In this document: positions 1 to 8,613 of the stretch, piece by piece
Position numbering within the stretch: the stretch's first letter is position 1
How the letters are laid out: the number at the start of each line of letters is the position of its first letter
Virus record (IMG/VR): IMGVR_UViG_3300024999_000115
Coordinates: 1 to 59,735 of that record
Strand: one strand, 5' to 3'
Source: a virus
DNA: 59,735 nucleotides
The notes under the pieces: generated by a model
What the model was told of the DNA's origin: nothing
The model's input: only the letters and a program-made list of their open reading frames with translations
Databases searched by the model: none
Program-made: the position numbers and the translations under genes

Positions 1-132
1 CAAGCGGGGCCACGGTTAAAGTATCTGCCGGGTTTACGCTGTTTGAACCTACTGCCATTATTTTACCCTCGCCAATACGATATGAGTTTATCGCAGGGAA
101 AACAGAAAACTCCCCGGACTGCGAAAACTGAA
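1..132. repeat. Terminal overlap, left copy
   Basis: Bases 1-126 match 59605-59730 exactly. The two copies then differ by one A in a short A run (four A here, three at the far end) and match again to the end. A gene reads in frame across the joined ends, so this is best explained as the overlap of a circular or circularly permuted genome, with a one-base homopolymer error at the contig end. Confidence 0.9.
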
Positions 133-1687
133 TCCGGTTTTCTGAATTGTATTTTGCTGATATAATCGGCTGATTTACTGCTGTTGTTTCATCCGCAGTT
201 GAATAGTTGATGTAAATATTGTAATTCGATGATGATTTTACGTCTGTGCCAGAAACAACAAAAGTAACGTTGTCGAACCCTGCTCCATAAATATTAAAGG
301 CACACGCCATATTGTGCAATTCGTTTCTGCTGGTTTTATACAGGCTTATGGCTCCGTCTGCCGCCGCCGAACCTCCGACCATTGTAGCCCTTCCGTCAGG
401 ATAGCTTAAAATACCTCTTGATAGCGTTACTGCTCCGGGAAACCCCAATGCTTTGTCAATTGCATAAGCAATTCCACTTAGTTTTCCATCTTCCGTTTCG
501 ATTCTAAACCCTACATCCGAAGCTACGCTTTCAGTAGCCAGCGACCTTATATGTCCTGCTGATAAAACTGTCGTTGGCTTGTTTATTATTATTCTCCCGT
601 TATTCGAAGTGAGTTGTCCGTAAATGCTGTGATACGAGAAATTGTCAACAGGCATAATTTCACCTGCCGCCACTGTCTGAATGTCTATTTTCGAATACGT
701 GATAGAGGTAAATGTTATATCAATGTCCATCTGGTCAATTGTGAGCAGGATTTTTTCTGTACTTCCTGTTGACGTTGGCTTTTGTATTGATTTTATAAGG
801 TAAAAAGGCTCCTGTGATTTTATTGTCAGTTGACCAATTATCGTTTCAGTTGTTACTAATTCGGCAATATTGGTTTCTGCTGTATAATCAATTGTCAGAA
901 TGTTTTCATAATATGGCGTTGAAGCATAGATGTTTATTGCGCTGATTTCCTGTGCAAACAAGCTGTCGTCTGCATAAGCTAAATCCATGTTTACCAAAGT
1001 ATGAATATTCTGAATAATAGTCCCTTTTGTTATTGTTCCCTCTCCCCTGTTCAGTCCATACAATCCGAATGCGTAAATCGGGGAATGCAATACGATTTCG
1101 CCGCTTTTCAAAACTGCCGCAAACCTGATTAGAATTACCCCACACTGAGAAAAAACGCTTACGGGAAGCAAATCGGGGTCATTATTAAGGGCCGGCGCGA
1201 CCATTTCTATGTCTGCCTGAAAAGGATAAAAAGGAATCAGCGTTTTCCATAAGTACATATACTTTACCTGGTAGCTTGCCGAACTTTCATCAAACTGAAC
1301 CTTAAAATAATACTGTTCTGCCTCGCTGCTTCCGTCTCCCATGAAATAAAGAAGTCCGTTCAGAATGGTAAAACTCATTCCGGCTGTTTTTGTCAAAAGC
1401 AGTAAGCTGGGCGTAACCGATTCATAAACCCCATTAACAAGTTTGCCAAACCAGTACAATACATTTGAAGCATTGAACCCCAATACGTTTATCTGGTTTT
1501 CATCCGAAACTTTATGAAGAATGATATTTGAATAAACATTTGTCGGTATTGTGCTATTTAACCTTTCCGGGATAGGGCGAAAATCACCATCGCGCCACTG
1601 CATATTAATGCTCTCTCTCAGAAATCCATCCTGAACTTCATAATCATTCTCCTTAATATTTATCCCCAAAGGTTTAACGCTGTACAT
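1..1687 (-). CDS. Tail nozzle/tubular-B-like protein, N-terminal 562 codons (continues at 59604)
   Basis: The ATG at 1687-1685 opens a frame that stays open to base 1 and continues in the same frame at 59604 down to the stop at 58658. The whole protein is about 877 residues. The N-terminus (MYSVKPLGINIKENDYE, then a segment with INMQWRDGDFRPIPERL) resembles the opening of podovirus tail nozzle/tubular-B-like and crAss-like muzzle or stabilisation proteins: a short lead, a 'gene-specific values' strand and a long repetitive beta-rich body. I infer a nozzle role from this and from the position directly after the portal gene (one-base gap). It has no signal peptide or membrane segment. It could instead be another beta-propeller tail protein. 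Confidence 0.6.
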   Translation of the reverse strand, partial: MYSVKPLGINIKENDYEVQDGFLRESINMQWRDGDFRPIPERLNSTIPTNVYSNIILHKVSDENQINVLGFNASNVLYWFGKLVNGVYESVTPSLLLLTKTAGMSFTILNGLLYFMGDGSSEAEQYYFKVQFDESSASYQVKYMYLWKTLIPFYPFQADIEMVAPALNNDPDLLPVSVFSQCGVILIRFAAVLKSGEIVLHSPIYAFGLYGLNRGEGTITKGTIIQNIHTLVNMDLAYADDSLFAQEISAINIYASTPYYENILTIDYTAETNIAELVTTETIIGQLTIKSQEPFYLIKSIQKPTSTGSTEKILLTIDQMDIDITFTSITYSKIDIQTVAAGEIMPVDNFSYHSIYGQLTSNNGRIIINKPTTVLSAGHIRSLATESVASDVGFRIETEDGKLSGIAYAIDKALGFPGAVTLSRGILSYPDGRATMVGGSAAADGAISLYKTSRNELHNMACAFNIYGAGFDNVTFVVSGTDVKSSSNYNIYINYSTADETTAVNQPIISAKYNSENRIQFSQSGEFSVFPAINSYRIGEGKIMAVGSNSVNPADTLTVAPL

Positions 1688-1688
1688 A

Positions 1689-3707
1689 TTACATCATTTG
1701 CGGTTGTTGTACTTGCTGTTGTGGCATCACTCCCCCGTTCTGTGCTATCATTTGCTGTTGTTGCATGGCCATTTTCTTTTCGTATTCATCCATCTTTTGC
1801 TTTACCTGAATCATCAATGGGTCTGTTGATACTTCCATAAATACCTTGTATGGTAACAGGTCGGCCATTACTTGCTCCAATAATCTTTTCTCAGATTCCA
1901 TCCTGTAAGCCGGAGAATTGGTTCCGTTTCCTTGCTGTATTGTAAATTCGTATTCGTCAAGTTCTGCCGGGTCAATTTCTTCACCGGTAATCCTTTGAAA
2001 ATCCTCTTTTGTGTACCCTTCAAGAATAAACTGTAATAACAATTCATCCCTTTTCCCCTGCAAAGAGAAATATCTTTCAATTATATCCCTGATATTTAAC
2101 CCCGCGTTCTGACTTTCAAGTGCGTACCCGCTGGCTGTTTTGTTTCCAGATTGTTTTCCCTGTGCTGCCGCGTAGTTCCCTGAAATTTCATCCATCAAAC
2201 CAGAATACAGTTGTATTAAGTTTTGAATACCATTGCTGACATTGGCGGAATTGGCGTAAAACTGTCTTGGGATAATATCTTCCATTCCATCCCGAACTTT
2301 GTAAATTACTGCACCGTCAGCACGTTTTAATTCCTGTAAGTATTGTTTGTGTGTGTGTGTGTCCGGTACTGCTGTATCAGGAACCAGCCAAACGCCTTTA
2401 CTTGCATTTTCATTTACCTGGTCAGCGTTCTGGATTTGTTTATCAAGTCCTTTCTGAGCGTTGATTACTTCCTCTACGATTCCCCACATTTCGCCGTTAA
2501 TGTCCGGTGGGGCAAAAACATAAGGAGACAATCCGCTTTTATACGGACTTTCCCGAACATCAAGAACCATTCCCCACGGTGTCATGTAAATCACGAAAAA
2601 CCGGCTTACAAATTCAGCATAAAACCTGATTCTGTATTCTTCTTCGGCTACTTCTCCGCCTGAATTTTCTTCCCGAACCCGGTTTATTTCTTCTACCTCT
2701 TTTTTAATCTTTTCTGGATTCATCCATTTGTGAACCTTTCGAACAGGCTCATTATATGCCAATGGGTCTTCGGTAATTGCTTCGTAAGAACTTATCAACG
2801 TCCACACTTCAAGGTATCTGTATGATGAATTTCCTACGCCCTGGGTATGAAAACTCCGGTTACGGCTTTCGCTGCCATCGAATGACTGTGAACTGTACGA
2901 ACTTTTAGAGGCCGGACTACCTGAATGCACTTCGTAAGCCCTTTTGATTTGCATTCCTCTTTCGTAATCACCGTTGGCGAAATTCATTATAATGTCATTC
3001 AACGTTACATCGTGAATTTCAAGTGATGTATGGAAATTATCAAGGTCGTAATCTGTTACTCCGGGATTTATGGTGAATTTATCTGTTGAAACAATTCTGA
3101 ACCTTGCATCGGTTTTGGTCATACCGTTTTTGCTTCCCCAAAAGACTTTAAAAACAGGTCTGCCCGAAATGAACATTTCTTTGGCGTTCATGGCATCCTT
3201 ATCTTTGGATTTCTCCTTGTTTTTAATCCTGTCGATACAACTGGTTAAGATTGTTGCAAGTTCTGTACCCCTGTCCTCTTTGCTGTCACATTTTACTATG
3301 TTTCCAGTGTCCATTTCCCTGAACTGCCCGGTTAAACTCCTGACCAACTTTGAAACCACATTGTAAGTCAGTGGCTCAATATTTCTCCTTCTGAGATATT
3401 CCCAATTGGTCATGTATCGCTTTGCATCCGGATCGTAAACCATTTCATTAAAATGGCGGCCACGGACGAACTCGATATTTCTTTGTCGTCTTGCCCGGAA
3501 ATTATCTTCAGCCGAATATTGCAATTGAAGTTGATTAATAAGTCCCTGTGGCGTTGTTCCCATCTGGTCAAAAACATACCATTCAAGATATTGCTTATAA
3601 TCATCCTGTTTTATTGCCACCGGTGCAAACGAACTCATCTGCCCCATGCGCTTGTTGCGCCTAATGGCCTCTTTAATGCCTTCTTTCGACTGAATCCAAT
3701 TGTTCAT
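1689..3707 (-). CDS. Portal protein
   Basis: 672 residues, predicted to form the ring through which DNA enters and leaves the head. The sequence has typical portal traits: an alpha-rich body, a segment near residue 120 with tandem arginines (YLRRRNIEPLTYNVVSKLVR), a long helical C-terminal third, and a glutamine/methionine-rich tail (MAMQQQQMIAQ). The region SGNYAAAQGKQSGNKTASGYA followed by a helix resembles the portal clip/stem region of Bacteroidota podovirus and crAss-like portals. Its neighbours are the nozzle-like gene (one base downstream) and three small head-tail genes upstream on the same strand. The assignment rests on overall character and synteny, not on a catalytic motif. Confidence 0.75.
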   Translation of the reverse strand: MNNWIQSKEGIKEAIRRNKRMGQMSSFAPVAIKQDDYKQYLEWYVFDQMGTTPQGLINQLQLQYSAEDNFRARRQRNIEFVRGRHFNEMVYDPDAKRYMTNWEYLRRRNIEPLTYNVVSKLVRSLTGQFREMDTGNIVKCDSKEDRGTELATILTSCIDRIKNKEKSKDKDAMNAKEMFISGRPVFKVFWGSKNGMTKTDARFRIVSTDKFTINPGVTDYDLDNFHTSLEIHDVTLNDIIMNFANGDYERGMQIKRAYEVHSGSPASKSSYSSQSFDGSESRNRSFHTQGVGNSSYRYLEVWTLISSYEAITEDPLAYNEPVRKVHKWMNPEKIKKEVEEINRVREENSGGEVAEEEYRIRFYAEFVSRFFVIYMTPWGMVLDVRESPYKSGLSPYVFAPPDINGEMWGIVEEVINAQKGLDKQIQNADQVNENASKGVWLVPDTAVPDTHTHKQYLQELKRADGAVIYKVRDGMEDIIPRQFYANSANVSNGIQNLIQLYSGLMDEISGNYAAAQGKQSGNKTASGYALESQNAGLNIRDIIERYFSLQGKRDELLLQFILEGYTKEDFQRITGEEIDPAELDEYEFTIQQGNGTNSPAYRMESEKRLLEQVMADLLPYKVFMEVSTDPLMIQVKQKMDEYEKKMAMQQQQMIAQNGGVMPQQQVQQPQMM

Positions 3708-3713
3708 ATTGTT

Positions 3714-4325
3714 TTATCTTAATAAGCTGGTATCACTCTTTGCCCAAAACGCTACTTGCTGTCTGTTGTGTTCGTATGATTTAGTGTAGTCAACATACTT
3801 TTTATCGTACCCTATTGCCCTGTATAATTCCTTCAAAACGTAATCTTCCAGAGCATCTTGCAGATATTTTTTGACGTTTTCGGCGTTTTTAGGGTCGATT
3901 CGGTCGTCAAAATATGTCATTGATGTATAGTTTAGAACAAAATCCTCTGGTCTGCTGTCCATGTACTGCCACCGGTAAATAATCTTTCCATTTCCATCTG
4001 TGTCAAACTCAAATCGGGGTGCTGTTCCGGCTGTTGCTGCCACATCTGGAATCCATCTTTGTAATGGCTGAAATACAGGTAATATTTCTCTTGCCCCGTC
4101 TTCAAGTAACTCTTTTGTAAGCCTGTCGCCCTCTGGATGAAGTTCAGAAAAGAATTTTTGAGCGTTGGAGTGTTTACTGAAATATGGGTCGGCCAATACT
4201 GATAGCGCACTTTTTTTGGTAACTTTCTTGTAAACGTCAGTCATTACAATCTCAGTTTCAATAATTGGAACTCCATCAGGGTAAAGATGGTCAAGACCTG
4301 TATCTTCAATTATAAGATTAGCCAT
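3714..4325 (-). CDS. Head-tail region protein, paralogue 1 of 3
   Basis: 203 residues. It shares a signature with the next two genes: a predicted helix, then a 'xPxF...EGDRLTxEx..A.REILxxF' block (here ELHPEGDRLTKELLEDGAREI at about residues 61-81) and an aromatic-rich strand. It is acidic and soluble, with no signal peptide. It lies between the portal gene and the other two paralogues, so an adaptor or head-completion role is plausible but not shown. Confidence 0.6.
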   Translation of the reverse strand: MANLIIEDTGLDHLYPDGVPIIETEIVMTDVYKKVTKKSALSVLADPYFSKHSNAQKFFSELHPEGDRLTKELLEDGAREILPVFQPLQRWIPDVAATAGTAPRFEFDTDGNGKIIYRWQYMDSRPEDFVLNYTSMTYFDDRIDPKNAENVKKYLQDALEDYVLKELYRAIGYDKKYVDYTKSYEHNRQQVAFWAKSDTSLLR

Positions 4326-4336
4326 TCTCTAAAAGT

Positions 4337-5134
4337 TTAATCGTGTAAGCGGTACAAATCCCCGGAAAGTTCATCAATCAACGAAAGTGCTTTTGCCAAT
4401 AATTCTGCTTCTTTTTTCTGGTTCCCGTCGGTACGGTAAAGCGAAACAAGAACATAGTAAATAATGGCATCTTTGGTATTGTTGGTCAATCGGTTAATAA
4501 TTGCATTTGTCTGATTGGTACTCAGTGGAACTTCATTCTCTGAAAACCGGTAAGTGATATAACCATCAGAAGTTGATACACTGTTTGCTCTTAGTTTGGT
4601 TACAACCAAACTAACACTTCCAGAAGTCATTGATGTCGATATTGAATCAAACGCAACCCCCGCGATTCGTGCTTCAAATATGATTTTGTTCTCAGAAGAT
4701 GTAATCACAACACCTGCCGCAAGATAATCTGCTGCATGGCTGGTTACGAAAGCTGCGGTTACATCTGCCAAAACTGAATCATAGGCAACACTAACGCTTT
4801 TGTAAAGTCCTGCGCCACTAATCGAAAAACTACCTTCGCCTCCGATGATTTCTACTTGCTCTTGTTGTTTTACCGAAACGCCCATGCTGCCATACTCAAA
4901 GGCGGTTCCGGCTACATCGCCCTGCCGGGATAAATAAGCCTTCAGAACTTCTTTGGCGGCTTCTTTCACAAAGTCGTTGGTAATTCTGTCACCTTCGCCC
5001 TGAAGCTGTGAATATTGCTTTTCCTCGGTTGATTTACCCGCATAAAACGGGTCTGTTTCGGTTGCTACTGCTGACCTTCGCGCTACTTCGCGGAAAACTG
5101 TTTTTAACGGTATTGTAATTGTTATATCTCCCAT
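4337..5134 (-). CDS. Head-tail region protein, paralogue 2 of 3, with inserted beta domain
   Basis: 265 residues from the chosen start MGDITITI at 5134; an upstream ATG at 5230 would overlap the preceding gene. The shared core is QLQGEGDRITNDFVKEAAKE, then LKAYLSRQGDVAGTAFEYGS. About 110 residues of beta-rich, Ser/Thr/Val-rich sequence then interrupt the core before it resumes at TYRFSENEVPLS and ends in LYRLHD. The insert (around VTAAFVTSHAADYLAAGVVI) has the look of a domain found in Bacteroidota phage virion proteins. It probably decorates an adaptor-like core; that is inference. Confidence 0.6.
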   Translation of the reverse strand: MGDITITIPLKTVFREVARRSAVATETDPFYAGKSTEEKQYSQLQGEGDRITNDFVKEAAKEVLKAYLSRQGDVAGTAFEYGSMGVSVKQQEQVEIIGGEGSFSISGAGLYKSVSVAYDSVLADVTAAFVTSHAADYLAAGVVITSSENKIIFEARIAGVAFDSISTSMTSGSVSLVVTKLRANSVSTSDGYITYRFSENEVPLSTNQTNAIINRLTNNTKDAIIYYVLVSLYRTDGNQKKEAELLAKALSLIDELSGDLYRLHD

Positions 5135-5147
5135 GACTTTTGTTTTT

Positions 5148-5612
5148 TTAGTCGTGTAATTTGTAAAGATGATTGTCAATATTCTGAGTAAGTTTCTGAT
5201 ACCTTTCAGCAACAAATTTTGCTTGTTCATCGTTCTTTTTAATTTTTAACCATAAGTAAGTCACATAAGTAAAAAGAGCATTTTTAACATCTTCCGTCAA
5301 GGAATCTTTTATTGCTGCCGCCTGTGGTAATGGAGGTTCTTCTTCGTTAAACCGGTATTTAGCATTGGTGGCTGTTTTTTCAAACGGTACACCAGTTAAA
5401 TTTCCCTGCCGGGATAAAAACACTTTTAATACTTCCCTTGAAGCCTCGTCAAAGAAGTTCGAAAAGGCATCTTCCTGATCCGGCCCTAATTCGTTATTTG
5501 AAATCAAGGGTGTTCCAGCTTCACTGGCTAATGCCGAAGCGATATAAGAAGTAGTAAGCCACGCTTTGTAGCTTACTAAACTTATCGTAATATCAACTGT
5601 TACATCTGCCAT
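5148..5612 (-). CDS. Head-tail region protein, paralogue 3 of 3
   Basis: 154 residues from ATG 5612, which lies 4 bases after the upstream stop; a longer in-frame start at 5660 would overlap that gene. It shares ASREVLKVFLSRQGNLTGVPFE and the terminal LYKLHD with paralogue 2 but lacks its beta insert, so it looks like the minimal form of the family. Function is inferred only from position. Confidence 0.6.
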   Translation of the reverse strand: MADVTVDITISLVSYKAWLTTSYIASALASEAGTPLISNNELGPDQEDAFSNFFDEASREVLKVFLSRQGNLTGVPFEKTATNAKYRFNEEEPPLPQAAAIKDSLTEDVKNALFTYVTYLWLKIKKNDEQAKFVAERYQKLTQNIDNHLYKLHD

Positions 5613-5616
5613 GCAA

Positions 5617-6306
5617 TTATGCTCCAGGATAAACGTTGATGTAATACGGAACTCCTTCAATCAATATTTTTATTTTTTTGGCAGCACCGGCAGTCTCTGC
5701 GTTATCACTCACGTAGTTTAACGCAGGCCCACCAGCCGTATTTAAATGTATCAAGGCGTTTGCCTGTCCCGAAGCATACATAACTTGATCCAATTCAGCA
5801 GCACCGTTATTAGTCATATATAAAAGTTCGTGTTCTCCTGTAACGGCATTGGCCTGATGCGAATCTAACCATGCTGAACAAACGTGAGAAGCGGTAATTA
5901 CGCCACCTGCTTCAACTATACCATATAAAGCAGCAAGAAATCCGGCTCCGGCAACAGCCCCGTCATTGCGAACCTGACCATATACGCCATTTAAAGTTCC
6001 TCCTGTTACAGTTTTTTCGGCATCAACAACCGCAACACCCTGAACACCTCTTAATGATGCTGTTCCTGATGCAACAACGTGTGCCTCGTGGTCAAGACTT
6101 GATACAAGCCCCGAAGTGTTTCCTACGTTATGACGAATCTGAACAGCATAACTATTCGTGCCACCACCGGTAGGACGATAATCAAACTTTGTATAACCTG
6201 TTAATTTGTTATACCCTGTTTTTAATGCGTTTCCAATAGAAACAACTGCCCCATTGAACAGTTCTGTGATTTTGTTGGTTACCCAAGTTCTTGTAGCTAC
6301 TTCCAT
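5617..6306 (-). CDS. Virion protein, glycine/alanine-rich, possible head or tail fibre
   Basis: 229 residues. A helical N-terminus (ATRTWVTNKITELFNGAV) leads into a low-complexity Gly/Ala/Ser/Val beta region. The C-terminus is KKIKILIEGVPYYINVYPGA, an ending seen in Bacteroidota phage fibre or head-decoration proteins. It sits inside the structural operon. No enzymatic motif is visible. Confidence 0.5.
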   Translation of the reverse strand: MEVATRTWVTNKITELFNGAVVSIGNALKTGYNKLTGYTKFDYRPTGGGTNSYAVQIRHNVGNTSGLVSSLDHEAHVVASGTASLRGVQGVAVVDAEKTVTGGTLNGVYGQVRNDGAVAGAGFLAALYGIVEAGGVITASHVCSAWLDSHQANAVTGEHELLYMTNNGAAELDQVMYASGQANALIHLNTAGGPALNYVSDNAETAGAAKKIKILIEGVPYYINVYPGA

Positions 6307-6330
6307 GACATTTATTTTTAAAGTGAATAA

Positions 6331-7005
6331 TTATTTATGCTGCTCAATTATATTTTCAGTTTCCTTCTCTCTTATTGCCGATTCATCAATGCGCCCTTTA
6401 ATGGTGTTTAATTCCATTGCCAAAGCCTTTGTAATGTGGTCGAACAATTCATCCGGCCAAGTAACGCTAACATCGTCCGGAACGTTATCAAATGATACAT
6501 ACTGGAAGTTTTCAACGGTTTGAACATCGTCGCCGTGTACTGAAAAACATTCAATCCGGGAGGCTGAACCTGTCGAAGTATTGGAAATAGCCACTACCGG
6601 GTTTTGTTTTCCTGCCCTTGTAAATGGATTGTTTTGTTTTGCGTATTCAGGACCATCGATTAAGATGTATTCTGTAACAGGTTTGGCCCAAACGGTTAGT
6701 CTTAATGCTATCAGTTCCCAAAAATCTGTTGGTGCTGTAAACGATACTTTCTTTTTAGTATAAGTGGTTTGTACTTCTCCGTCTGCAAGCGTATCTTCTT
6801 CTAAAGCTGCCGGTGCTGATACGGCTAAATAGCTTTTCAATGAGTATGGCAACTCTTTAACCAGGTTCCGGGCAACAGTAGGAAGCAAGTCCAAGGCCAT
6901 AACACTCAATGACATTTCTGTTGTAGCTGCCTGAGCAAATGACGGTAGTTGTTCGTCAAGTAAGGTCAAAGCCCTCATTACTATTTGTGTTGCTGTTTTT
7001 GCCAT
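6331..7005 (-). CDS. Tail tube-like (tubular A-like) protein
   Basis: 224 residues. It begins MAKTATQIVMRALTLLDEQ, followed by helices with LLPTVARNLVKELPYS and a central TAPTDFWELIALRLTVWA. It ends in a long helix (LFDHITKALAMELNTIKGR and on to HK). Short-tailed phages encode a similarly sized helical tube/gatekeeper protein near the portal and nozzle genes, which is the basis for this call. Another head-completion protein remains possible. Confidence 0.45.
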   Translation of the reverse strand: MAKTATQIVMRALTLLDEQLPSFAQAATTEMSLSVMALDLLPTVARNLVKELPYSLKSYLAVSAPAALEEDTLADGEVQTTYTKKKVSFTAPTDFWELIALRLTVWAKPVTEYILIDGPEYAKQNNPFTRAGKQNPVVAISNTSTGSASRIECFSVHGDDVQTVENFQYVSFDNVPDDVSVTWPDELFDHITKALAMELNTIKGRIDESAIREKETENIIEQHK

Positions 7006-7049
7006 AATTTTATTTCATTTTATTTCCCTCAAAAAGTTCCATTGTTGAA

Positions 7050-8612
7050 CTAAAACTCAATCGGCTTAAATAGCTTCAGCAACTTAAAGTAACTAACGCT
7101 TGTATTAAGTTTTTTGATTTTAATTTTATGGTTCTGATTTTTCAGTCCAATGATTTTCACGCTTGTTCCTGTGCTAAATGTATCCCGCCAATTCGATTTC
7201 ACATAGAACTCATACTCATCATCGACTATCCAATTTGAATAGGTTACTGAGTTAAATGAGTTACCCCTGCCATTGTATCCAGCAGGAAGTCTAAAATCTC
7301 CTATTGTTTCAGTCGTACCAACTGTGAACGTTCCAAGTGAAGTGCCTGCCGGATTAAACAATTCACATACAACAGTGTCAGGACTTTCACCTCCATCTGT
7401 TACGGTTTTTACTTTTATTTTATACTGCCCTGAAATTAAAGTTCCGTCAGGTAATATATTATTCAAAACTTCAACGTGCATAATAGGTCTTGTGGTTCGC
7501 CATAAATCAGCATTTGCGGCATAAGTAATAGACCTTACTTCTGTTGCGTATTGCAGCGGCTTTCCGTAATAGTCGTATGCTGACGGTGCTACATAAGCAT
7601 TTCCACCATCATCTGAAATCTCGATTGAATGAGTTGCACCGTTGTATGTATAGAATAATTCGAATCCAATCCCATCAAAATCAATTATCATCTCCTCGTT
7701 CAATGTAGAACAATAGATATACTGGTTATAGCTTTCACCAAGCCAGTTTGCGCGATTTAAAAAACTAACTTCCTTACAAGAACCTAAATGCGATTCCCAG
7801 ACAAAGTCTCTCACCAAGTGAATAGATTTTTCCAATTTGCTTAACACGTTTGGTTTGTTAAGCCTTTCAATAAACGTTGAATCTTGAAAATGTTTTAAAA
7901 CAACCGCATTAACTATATTATATCCAGCTTCTGTCATGTGTGGTGCATCCGTGTAAACCGAAGCAGGATTTCCCCCGTCAATTACCCACTGTATTAACGC
8001 CTGATTAAAGTCAAGTAATTCAGCGTTGTATTTGTAAGCTAATCCCCTGTAAAAATTCATCACCTTGTACTGTTCCATATCTGCTACCTGCGACCATGTA
8101 TAAGGTGTTCCAGAATTGTATATTGTTGTTAAATCTGAACTTCCCCAAGTGGTGATACACAAATCAGCAGTTGTTCTTTCCCTAATAAGCTGCATTGTTT
8201 GTTCAATTCGTTTAAGGCTTACATCGCCTGTTCCTGCACCTTCATTTTCTGCAAATACAATCAAATCAGGGTTTGGAAACAATAATATGTCGTCTATGAA
8301 TGGAACCATGTTTTCAATTCCATAACCGCCGTACCAATGAATTTCTATATTTTCTGCTGGGATTCCGTAGTTATTAATCAAAATGTTTTTAAGGTAATTG
8401 CTCCATGTATAGGCGTATAAATCTGACGTGATGCTATCGCCCAAAATAACTATCAATGGTGCTGTTGCTGCAAATTCGCTATTGCGGTAATCAATCGCTT
8501 TTTTAATGAAGTTCTGAATATTTGCACCATACCCTATTTTATTTATTTCCAGTTTTGCAGTGAGTGAATTTTTGTCTGCAAGCGGCATATTTGAAAATTT
8601 AATTAAAGCCAT
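7050..8612 (-). CDS. SGNH/GDSL hydrolase tail protein
   Basis: 520 residues. The N-terminal half has SGNH-family blocks: VILGDSIT with candidate nucleophile Ser60, a glycine-rich segment GGYG near 95-98, Asn123 in ENEG, and the C-terminal dyad DAPH (Asp222, His225) followed by MTEAGYN. This family includes carbohydrate and lipid esterases. In a tail operon it would plausibly deacylate host surface polysaccharide during adsorption. Residues 260-520 are a beta-rich C-terminal region without a motif I can name. It is followed directly by a lectin-like protein gene. Confidence 0.75.
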   Translation of the reverse strand: MALIKFSNMPLADKNSLTAKLEINKIGYGANIQNFIKKAIDYRNSEFAATAPLIVILGDSITSDLYAYTWSNYLKNILINNYGIPAENIEIHWYGGYGIENMVPFIDDILLFPNPDLIVFAENEGAGTGDVSLKRIEQTMQLIRERTTADLCITTWGSSDLTTIYNSGTPYTWSQVADMEQYKVMNFYRGLAYKYNAELLDFNQALIQWVIDGGNPASVYTDAPHMTEAGYNIVNAVVLKHFQDSTFIERLNKPNVLSKLEKSIHLVRDFVWESHLGSCKEVSFLNRANWLGESYNQYIYCSTLNEEMIIDFDGIGFELFYTYNGATHSIEISDDGGNAYVAPSAYDYYGKPLQYATEVRSITYAANADLWRTTRPIMHVEVLNNILPDGTLISGQYKIKVKTVTDGGESPDTVVCELFNPAGTSLGTFTVGTTETIGDFRLPAGYNGRGNSFNSVTYSNWIVDDEYEFYVKSNWRDTFSTGTSVKIIGLKNQNHKIKIKKLNTSVSYFKLLKLFKPIEF

Positions 8613-8613
8613 A

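Noticed and set aside
1-132. Direct terminal repeat of a T7-like phage
   Set aside because: A gene reads across the joined ends, and the two copies differ by one base near the contig end; circular assembly explains both.
906-1145. 79-residue minus-strand frame
   Set aside because: It lies within the nozzle-like gene in another frame and reads like a shadow.
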